Assembly: GCA_021780585.1 (NCBI GenBank)
Contig: JAJXYM010000423.1
Location: forward strand, 1-11,706
DNA from: Deltaproteobacteria bacterium
Lineage (GTDB): Bacteria > Desulfobacterota > Binatia > Binatales > Binataceae
Direction of reading: 5' to 3'
DNA length: 11,706 bases
The notes below the pieces were generated by a model. The model did not search any database. It was not told the origin of the DNA and was given only the letters and a program-made list of their open reading frames with translations. Below are positions 7,058-11,706 of this stretch, piece by piece; position 1 is the first letter of the stretch; each line of letters opens with the position of its first letter. The position numbers were made by a program, and so were the translations under genes.

Positions 7058-7099
7058 ATTACATTATTGTTACGCAAGCGCCCTTCGGTTCAAGCGCCC
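7058..7099 (-). promoter_or_regulatory. Candidate hrcA promoter with a 9-base direct repeat
   Basis: On the minus strand TTGAAC (7088-7093) and AATAAT (7063-7068) could serve as -35 and -10 boxes, although the 19-base spacer is long. TGTAAT (7058-7063) is an alternative -10. The direct repeat GGGCGCTTG (plus strand CAAGCGCCC at 7075-7083 and 7091-7099, period 16) brackets the -35 box and could be an operator. The rest of the 258-base gap between hrcA and the divergent gene holds no recognisable gene, and no CIRCE inverted repeat was seen. Confidence 0.35.
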
Positions 7100-7190
7100 G
7101 CCACGATCGCCGCCGCCGCGCTCGATCAAGCGGAGCCGGCGGGAACCCCGGCGCAGGCGGTCGTGACGGCCTGAAGCTTCCGGCGCCCCG

Positions 7191-7227
7191 ATCGAAATTC
7201 CGGACAAAATCGAAATTCGGGTCTAAT
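7191..7227 (+). promoter_or_regulatory. Candidate promoter and direct repeat of the radical SAM gene
   Basis: A TCTAAT box (7222-7227, 5 of 6 to the -10 consensus) ends 8 bases before the ATG. The -35 region is poor (TTCCGG, 7198-7203). A perfect 10-base direct repeat ATCGAAATTC (7191-7200 and 7209-7218, period 18) covers the -35 and spacer region and may bind a regulator. If the -10 box is right, transcription begins at or next to the start codon. Confidence 0.35.
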
Positions 7228-7235
7228 CTGTTCGC

Positions 7236-8456
7236 ATGACCGCGCTTTCACCAACTGCGCATTTTCACACGATCCGGCATCCCAAATTCAGCCTCTCCGA
7301 TCGCCCCTTTATCGTAATCTGGGAGGTCACGCGGGCCTGTGACCTGGCTTGCGCGCATTGCCGCGCCGAGGCGATTCCGTCGCGAAATCCGGCCGAATTA
7401 ACCACCGCGGAGGGTCGGAGCCTGATCGATCAGGTGGCGGCCTTCGGGCGGCCGTCGCCAATCCTGATATTGACGGGCGGAGACCCGCTCCAGCGTCCCG
7501 ACCTGCGCGAACTGGTTGCGTACGCGAGTTCGCGCCACATCCCCGTGGCGCTGTCGCCGTCGGCGACGCCGCGGCTGACCAGCGAGCGCCTGCGCGAACT
7601 TCACGCCGCCGGAGTCAAGGCGATTTCGCTGAGCGTCGATGGCGCGAGCGCTCCCGTCCACGACGCCTTTCGCGGCATCGCGGGCGTTTATGAGCGAACG
7701 CTGAGGGCCTGGGACGCGGCGCTGGAATGCGGCCTCAAGGTCCAGGTCAACACCACGGCCGCCCGGCTCAATCTATGGGACCTGCCGGCGATCGCGCGGA
7801 TGGTGCTCGAGCGCGGCGCGCTCACCTGGAGCGTCTTTTTCCTCGTCCCCGTCGGGCGTGGAACCGCGCTTGCGCAGCTCTCGGCCGAGGAGTGCGAGAA
7901 CGTCATGAACTTCGTCTATGACGTTGGGAGGGCGATGCCGGCCAAAACCACCGAGGGCCATCATTACAAGCGCGTCGTGGTGCAGCGGACCGTGCTGCAA
8001 AGGCTCGGCGTCGCGCCGGAGGGCGTCTTGAAGCTTGGACGGCTTTACGGTGAGCTTAACGCCCGCCTGGGTCGGGTCCCGGCGCGCGACACCACCCGGC
8101 GCACCCCGATGGACGTCAACGCCGGCCGCGGCTTCGTCTTCGTCTCCCATACCGGCGACGTGCATCCGAGCGGCTTCCTGCCGATCCCGGCGGGCAACCT
8201 GCGCACGATCGGGTTGGGCGAGATTTATCGTTCGAGCCGGCTTTTCAACCAGCTCCGCGATCCGGCGCTGTTGCGCGGGCGATGCGGCCGATGCGAATTT
8301 GCGCCCGTATGCGGCGGTTCGCGCTCACGCGCCTATGCGATGACCGGCGACGTATTGGAGGAGGATCCGCTGTGCGCTTACGCGCCGCTGAGCTTTCCCT
8401 TCCAGAACGAGGTCGCGCAACTGCTGCGCGACGAGGCGTCCGCATACGCCGGCTGA
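7236..8456 (+). CDS. Radical SAM/SPASM domain protein, TIGR04053-like
   Basis: This 406-residue enzyme should cleave S-adenosylmethionine at a 4Fe-4S cluster to start radical chemistry. Its substrate is unknown. The N-terminal radical SAM domain has C-x3-C-x2-C at Cys35, Cys39 and Cys42 (ACDLACAHC), the SAM-binding TGGDP (80-84) and a TIM-barrel core with SLSVDGA. The C-terminal SPASM region has C350, C353, C359 and C380 in the pattern C-x2-C-x5-C-G-G-x-R...DPLC, which would hold auxiliary clusters. By overall layout and the ACDLAC.HCRA start it resembles, from memory, the TIGR04053 and NirJ/PqqE-like group. No precursor peptide or haem d1 gene is visible nearby, so neither peptide maturation nor haem modification can be assigned. 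There is no Shine-Dalgarno before the ATG. It is divergent from hrcA and monocistronic in the window. Confidence 0.88.
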   Translation: MTALSPTAHFHTIRHPKFSLSDRPFIVIWEVTRACDLACAHCRAEAIPSRNPAELTTAEGRSLIDQVAAFGRPSPILILTGGDPLQRPDLRELVAYASSRHIPVALSPSATPRLTSERLRELHAAGVKAISLSVDGASAPVHDAFRGIAGVYERTLRAWDAALECGLKVQVNTTAARLNLWDLPAIARMVLERGALTWSVFFLVPVGRGTALAQLSAEECENVMNFVYDVGRAMPAKTTEGHHYKRVVVQRTVLQRLGVAPEGVLKLGRLYGELNARLGRVPARDTTRRTPMDVNAGRGFVFVSHTGDVHPSGFLPIPAGNLRTIGLGEIYRSSRLFNQLRDPALLRGRCGRCEFAPVCGGSRSRAYAMTGDVLEEDPLCAYAPLSFPFQNEVAQLLRDEASAYAG

Positions 8457-8491
8457 CCTCCGGCCGCGGCGCCTCAGCCCGCCGCCCATTA

Positions 8492-8603
8492 GGGAAGCTC
8501 CGCACAAGGTCCATCCTGTCATTCTGAGCGCAGCGAAGAATCCCGGGATTCTTCGCTGCGCAGACTCCGTTCAGAATGACAATCTGATTTGTGCGGAGCT
8601 TCC
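8492..8603. mobile_element. MITE-like element with nested inverted repeats
   Basis: The ends are GGAAGCTCCGCACAA (8493-8507) and its exact complement (8589-8603), extending with one G-T mismatch to 19 bases if the flanking TTA/TAA is counted. Inside, GTCATTCTGA (8518-8527) pairs with TCAGAATGAC (8571-8580). The centre is a perfect 34-base palindrome (8528-8561, arms of 17, centre CCCGGG). TTA occurs on both sides (8489-8491, 8604-8606), fitting a short target duplication. From memory the ends resemble IS5-family (ISL2-type) termini. The GTCATTCTGAGCG-CAGCGAAGAATC core is a repeat I recall from many environmental genomes. It carries no gene, so it would move only with a transposase supplied elsewhere. 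It sits 35 bases after the radical SAM gene and might also act as a hairpin 3' end. Confidence 0.75.
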
Positions 8604-8627
8604 TTAACGGACCCGCCGGGGCGTTAA
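8604..8627. repeat. Small inverted repeat next to the MITE-like element
   Basis: TTAACG (8604-8609) and CGTTAA (8622-8627) flank an inner CCC-GCC-GGG, giving an interrupted hairpin. It abuts the right end of the MITE-like element and has no T tract on either strand. The rest of the gap to the methyltransferase stop shows only another 6-bp inverted repeat (GTCTCG 8637-8642 / CGAGAC 8654-8659). Confidence 0.4.
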
Positions 8628-8687
8628 ACGGCGCGCGTCTCGCGCTACCGATTCGAGACTTTCAGCGATGGCGTCGGCAGCCGCCAA

Positions 8688-9299
8688 TCATAATTTGCGC
8701 ATCACGAACTGCGAGCGGCGCTTGAAGATCGGCCGGACCGGAGCGGCCGCCACGAATTCGTCCACCGCGCGCGTCACGCCGTCCTTCCAGAAGCCCGCGT
8801 AATGGTAATCGTCGCAGACCAGATAGCCGCCCGGCTTAACCTTGCGAAGATAGGTTTCGAGATCCGCCTTGACATATGCGTAGGAATGATTGCCGTCGAT
8901 ATAGACCCAATCGAGACTTGAATCGGCGAACGCGGCGGCGGCCGACTGCGAATCGGCGCGATGGATGATCGCGCGGCCACGCGCGATCTGATCGGCGAAG
9001 CGCCGGCGCACGAAATCGTAGCGGTCGGTCATGGCGAGGGCGCGCGCCGCCGCCGCTTGCGACTCGGTTCCGGCGCCGGCGTATTGGCCATATTCGCCGC
9101 CGGCCGCCGTCCATGGATCGATCAAATGCAGCACGCGCGGCCGATTGATCGCCATGATTCGGGCCGAGAAATCGCCCAGGTCAACGCCGATTTCGGCGAC
9201 CACGCCCCCGCGCGGCATCCGCGCCAGAATGAAATCACGCACCGCTTCCCGTGCGGGCCGCCAGCCGGCAAATCGTAAGCGCCAAAAAATCGGATGCAT
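8688..9299 (-). CDS. Class I SAM-dependent methyltransferase (Methyltransf_24-like)
   Basis: The 203-residue product has a Rossmann methyltransferase fold. Motif I is VAEIGVDLGDFS (34-45), followed by HLIDPW (58-63). Next is the acidic segment WVYIDGNHSY (131-140), with the D-G-x-H pattern of the Methyltransf_24 family, then KPGGYLVCDDYHY (155-167) at the usual end of strand 5. The acceptor substrate is unknown. Relatives often act on sugars, lipids or small secondary metabolites. The frame stays open 88 codons upstream to 9563, but that part is Arg/Ser-rich and overlaps the next gene, so I start at the ATG of 9297-9299 (MHPIFWRLRFAGW). It has no clear Shine-Dalgarno, so the true start is uncertain by a few codons. 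It is divergent from the VWA gene, with about 140 bases between them. Confidence 0.8.
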   Translation of the reverse strand: MHPIFWRLRFAGWRPAREAVRDFILARMPRGGVVAEIGVDLGDFSARIMAINRPRVLHLIDPWTAAGGEYGQYAGAGTESQAAAARALAMTDRYDFVRRRFADQIARGRAIIHRADSQSAAAAFADSSLDWVYIDGNHSYAYVKADLETYLRKVKPGGYLVCDDYHYAGFWKDGVTRAVDEFVAAAPVRPIFKRRSQFVMRKL

Positions 9300-9439
9300 C
9301 GCCGGAAAATCTGTCCGCCGCGAGAGAATTTCGCAAGCGCCCCGTCGCGATCGCCCGGTCGATCCGCGCCGCGCCAGCGTAATCCGGGACGCCAACGATC
9401 GCCCGCCCTGTCGCGCCGCGCGCCGGCTTGCTAGCCTGA

Positions 9440-11110
9440 ATGGGCGGCGACACGCGCTCCGTCTCGGGCGTGAATTCGCGCAATCCGGCGATGGCTTCGC
9501 GGCGCAAAGCGACGAAAAAATCCCGTCCGCCCTATATCCCGACGGTCGCCGAAAACGCGTCATGGATCGAAAGCGACCGCTACGACCGGCGCGCCTGGAC
9601 CGAACTGGGCGCGCGCGCCGATTCGATTCGCGCGCTCGCCGACGCCGGCGAGCGGCTCGCGCCGCATTTCGGCGTCCTGCTGCAGGATCTGTTCTGCGCG
9701 CTCTTCAAGTACAACCTGGTCTGGCTCAAGCCCGACGCGGTGCGGCGCAGCGCGATCCTTAACCGCGCGATCCTCGAACAACTAATCCCCTCGCCCGCCT
9801 TCGCGATGCTCAAAGAGCGGACGCTGCTCGAAGAGGACAAGGCGGTCCTGGGCGCGATCGTGATCGGCGAGCAGGCGCTCGAGATGCTGCGCGCGGAGAA
9901 GCTGATTAATCGCCGCGAGCTGCTCGATCTGTGGGACCTCGAGCATCAGGAGCGGGAGCTGGCGGATCGCGCCGCCGCGCTCAGGAACGCGATCGAAATG
10001 GCGCATGAACAACCGCCCGAAGCCGCCGAACCCGGCGCGCCGGCGGAGTCGAAAGACGACGGCGCGATCGCCCGAAAAATCGCCGAACTGCGCGCCGCCG
10101 CCGAACGCGCCGCCCGGGTCGCCGAAGCGCGTCTGAATCAGAAGGCGCGGATCGCCGAGGACCAGTTGCGCCATGCCGATCGCGGCGAACTGAGACGAAT
10201 CGAACTGAGCGCCGCGCGGCTGGCCGACGAGATCGATCGCGTGGTTCAGGACAGCCACGATTTCAGCCGCGAATTCGGCCAGGGCGGCCGGATATCGGCG
10301 GGCGAACGGCTCGAATTGGGCAAACGGCTGGCGCGAAATCGCCGGCTCGGCGAACTGGCCCGCCTCGTCGGCCGGCTCAAGCAGGAGGCCCGCGCGCTGC
10401 GCCGGCGCACGCTCGATCGCGGCGCCGCCGAGGCCTACGACGTCGAACGCGGGGGCGAGGTCGGCCGGCTGATTCCGTCGGAGCTGATCGCCTTGCATCA
10501 TCCCGTGCTGGTGCGTGATTTCCGCCGCCGCCTGCTCGAGGGCGAACTGTTGCAATATCGGCTGCGCGAGGACGAACAGAAGGGCAAAGGCCCGATGGTC
10601 GTATGTATCGACGTCAGCTCCTCGATGCAGGGCGACAAGGAATTGTGGGCCAAGGCGGTCAGTCTCACGCTGATGGATATCGCGCGCCGCCAGCGCCGCC
10701 TGTTCCGCGCCGTGCTGTTCGCCTCGGGCGCGGAGACGCTCAAGGTGCTCGACCTGAATCGCGAGCGCCGCTATCAGCCGGAATTGCCCAAGGTGCTCGA
10801 GATGGCCGAATATTTTCCCGGCGGCGGCACCGATTTTCAGGCTCCGCTCGACGCCGCCGTCACGCTGATCGCGCAACGCAAACTGAAACGCGCCGATATC
10901 GTGATAATTACCGACGGCGAATGCGCGGTGGCGCCGGAATGGCTTGCGGAATTGCGCCGGCGCAAGGAAGAGCTGGAGTTTTCAATCTACGCGGTGCTGG
11001 TCGATCTCGGTTCGAGCGAGACTTCGACGCTGGCGCAATTCAGCGACCGGGTGACGTCCGTGACGCGGCTGAGCGACCCCAAGACGCGCGAGATCTTCCT
11101 GAACGTCTGA
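9440..11110 (+). CDS. VWA-domain protein, ViaA/CoxE-like
   Basis: This protein of up to 556 residues has a helical N-terminal half, a charged Ala/Glu/Arg-rich coiled-coil-like middle (about 165-260), and a C-terminal von Willebrand A domain (about 383-556). The metal-ion-dependent adhesion site is intact: D391-x-S393-x-S395 (IDVSSSM), T464 in GGGTDF and D492 in ITDGE. The run KGKGPMVVCIDVSSSMQG, followed by a helix rich in A/L and GGGTDF, closely follows E. coli ViaA. ViaA works with the MoxR-type AAA+ ATPase RavA. CoxE-like relatives help metal-cofactor assembly. No ATPase gene is visible in the window. Candidate starts are ATG 9440 and ATG 9491 (residue 18). Neither has a Shine-Dalgarno and the first 17 residues look unconserved, so 9491 is a fair alternative. 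Confidence 0.83.
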   Translation: MGGDTRSVSGVNSRNPAMASRRKATKKSRPPYIPTVAENASWIESDRYDRRAWTELGARADSIRALADAGERLAPHFGVLLQDLFCALFKYNLVWLKPDAVRRSAILNRAILEQLIPSPAFAMLKERTLLEEDKAVLGAIVIGEQALEMLRAEKLINRRELLDLWDLEHQERELADRAAALRNAIEMAHEQPPEAAEPGAPAESKDDGAIARKIAELRAAAERAARVAEARLNQKARIAEDQLRHADRGELRRIELSAARLADEIDRVVQDSHDFSREFGQGGRISAGERLELGKRLARNRRLGELARLVGRLKQEARALRRRTLDRGAAEAYDVERGGEVGRLIPSELIALHHPVLVRDFRRRLLEGELLQYRLREDEQKGKGPMVVCIDVSSSMQGDKELWAKAVSLTLMDIARRQRRLFRAVLFASGAETLKVLDLNRERRYQPELPKVLEMAEYFPGGGTDFQAPLDAAVTLIAQRKLKRADIVIITDGECAVAPEWLAELRRRKEELEFSIYAVLVDLGSSETSTLAQFSDRVTSVTRLSDPKTREIFLNV

Positions 11111-11191
11111 CCGCGACGCGCGGCGGTCCGCCGGCGAAATACAAATTGCGATTCATTCGGCGCGGTTCCGGCGATAACCATTTGATTGTCG

Positions 11192-11219
11192 TAACGCCGA
11201 GGCGGTGTTAGCGTTTTTT
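11192..11219 (+). terminator. Candidate terminator or attenuator hairpin before the next gene
   Basis: A 7-bp stem with one wobble (TAACGCC 11192-11198 / GGTGTTA 11204-11210, loop GAGGC) is followed by GCG and six Ts (11214-11219). It lies 81 bases after the VWA stop and only 2 bases before the next ATG. The 3-base gap before the T run and the AT-rich lower stem weaken it. It may end VWA transcripts or regulate readthrough into the next gene. Confidence 0.4.
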
Positions 11220-11221
11220 CC

Positions 11222-11569
11222 ATGAAGGCGGCGTTGGCGCGACTTGCGATGTTTACGCTGATGCTGGCTATCGCCGTCGGCGGCGGGACCGGCGCGGCCA
11301 GTACGGCGCGGTCGCTATGCTGTAGCGGCGCCTGCCCGGCGCGCGCGTCCGGATGCGCCAGCGAGTGCTGCGCCCCGCTCGCGGTCGAAGCTTACAAGGC
11401 GCTGCCGAGCGGCGGCGCGACCCCGTTGCGCCGGCCGACTCAGTTGCGCATCCGGCTCACGCCGTTGCGGCAAGGCCCGCGCGAGAGAATCGCTGACGGC
11501 GCCGTCTCCGCGCCCCGGTTCGCACTGGTAAAGCTGAGAGCCGAGTTCTTCTGTATCCGACAGCTTTGA
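11222..11569 (+). CDS. Small secreted cysteine-rich protein of unknown function
   Basis: The 115-residue product has a signal peptide (KAALARLAMFTLMLAIAVGG, cut probably near residues 26-29). A dense cysteine cluster, CCSGACPARASGCASECC (33-50), gives six cysteines in 18 residues. A basic, Pro/Arg-rich region follows, and one late cysteine (111) in EFFCIRQL. No lipobox is evident. The cluster could bind a metal or form disulfides in the periplasm. I do not recognise the family. No Shine-Dalgarno precedes the ATG at 11222, which follows a T6 run directly. An ATG at 11249 is possible but would cut the signal peptide short. Coding status rests on the signal peptide and the cysteine pattern, so it is a moderate call. 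Confidence 0.55.
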   Translation: MKAALARLAMFTLMLAIAVGGGTGAASTARSLCCSGACPARASGCASECCAPLAVEAYKALPSGGATPLRRPTQLRIRLTPLRQGPRERIADGAVSAPRFALVKLRAEFFCIRQL

Positions 11570-11602
11570 TTCGTCACTCCTACGACATGGGCGCTGGAGC
11601 GC

Positions 11603-11622
11603 GTCGGACGGAATCGTCCGGC
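11603..11622. repeat. Hairpin between two small exported-protein genes
   Basis: CGGACG (11605-11610) and CGTCCG (11615-11620) form a perfect 6-bp stem with GAAT loop, extendable by a wobble and a G-C pair. It lies 33 bases after the cysteine-rich gene and lacks a T tract, so it could be an RNA 3' end stabiliser or a regulator site. Confidence 0.3.
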
Positions 11623-11679
11623 TGAATTCCATCGAACAGCCCGCCGGCGGCGTGCAAGGCGGCGGCGAATACGGAAGTG

Positions 11680-11706
11680 ATGAAAATGAAAACCCGAATT
11701 ATTGCT
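11680..11706 (+). CDS. Start of a probable exported protein (3' end outside window)
   Basis: Nine codons (MKMKTRIIA) run off the window end. The two lysines and arginine followed by hydrophobic residues look like the start of a signal peptide. GGAA (11673-11676) is too close to the first ATG and better placed (about 9 bases) for the second ATG at 11686. The frame is open back to a TGA at 11623-11625, but the upstream Ala/Pro codons do not look like a start region. Function cannot be judged. Confidence 0.45.

Noticed and set aside
1271..7235. CIRCE operator (TTAGCACTC-N9-GAGTGCTAA) expected with hrcA
   Set aside because: I read the gaps upstream of hrcA, the small secreted gene, grpE, dnaK, dnaJ and hsp20 on both strands and found no inverted repeat close to this consensus. 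A pattern search allowing mismatches would be decisive.
8528..8561. Simple intrinsic terminator for the radical SAM gene
   Set aside because: The stem is strong, but no T tract follows on either strand, and it is part of a larger element with terminal repeats, so mobile repeat is the better call.
8492..8603. CRISPR array or tRNA-like fold
   Set aside because: The repeats are nested and inverted, not regularly spaced direct repeats, and no cloverleaf with tRNA box sequences can be drawn.
9300..9563. N-terminal 88-residue extension of the methyltransferase
   Set aside because: It overlaps the divergent VWA gene, is Arg/Ser-rich and lies outside the conserved methyltransferase fold.
9782..10876. 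Long open frame of 364 codons on the minus strand across the VWA gene
   Set aside because: It is antisense to the VWA protein, whose metal site and domain order are clear; the antisense translation is low-complexity.

Overview
The window is a GC-rich bacterial chromosome segment, by eye about two thirds G+C. It carries a heat-shock chaperone cluster flanked by housekeeping and less characterised genes. Dense GC-ending codons, tight minus-strand clustering, an hrcA-grpE-dnaK-dnaJ order and tandem hsp20 genes suggest a high-GC Gram-negative lineage. A deltaproteobacterial or Binatota-like environmental bacterium would fit, but there is no rRNA or other marker, so the taxonomy is a weak inference.

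Region 1 (1-1300). The 3' end of shikimate dehydrogenase (aroE, +) converges on two tandem small heat-shock protein genes (-). The hsp20 pair has its own sigma-70-like promoter and is cut off from the upstream chaperone genes by a clear intrinsic terminator.

Region 2 (1400-7000, all minus strand). In transcription order it reads hrcA (heat-shock repressor), a small secreted six-cysteine protein of unknown function, a 22-codon leader-like reading frame overlapping the start of grpE, then grpE, dnaK and dnaJ, ending in the terminator. DnaK, DnaJ and GrpE form the classical Hsp70 refolding machine, and the two Hsp20 proteins hold unfolded clients for it. The usual HrcA operator (CIRCE) was not seen anywhere, and the HrcA recognition helix departs from the usual sequence.

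Region 3 (7000-8690). A divergently transcribed radical SAM/SPASM enzyme (+) has no Shine-Dalgarno sequence and a -10-like box so close to its ATG that its mRNA may be leaderless. It is followed by a MITE-like element of about 112 bp with nested inverted repeats and the GTCATTCTGA...GAAGAATC core that I recall as a widespread dispersed repeat.

Region 4 (8688-11706). A small class I methyltransferase (-) diverges from a ViaA/CoxE-like von Willebrand factor A protein (+) that lacks its usual MoxR-type ATPase partner in the window. Then come a secreted cysteine-rich small protein (+) and the first codons of another probable exported protein, cut by the window end.

The regulatory layout of the chaperone cluster and the mobile repeat are the most interesting parts. 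I found no convincing new multi-gene system.
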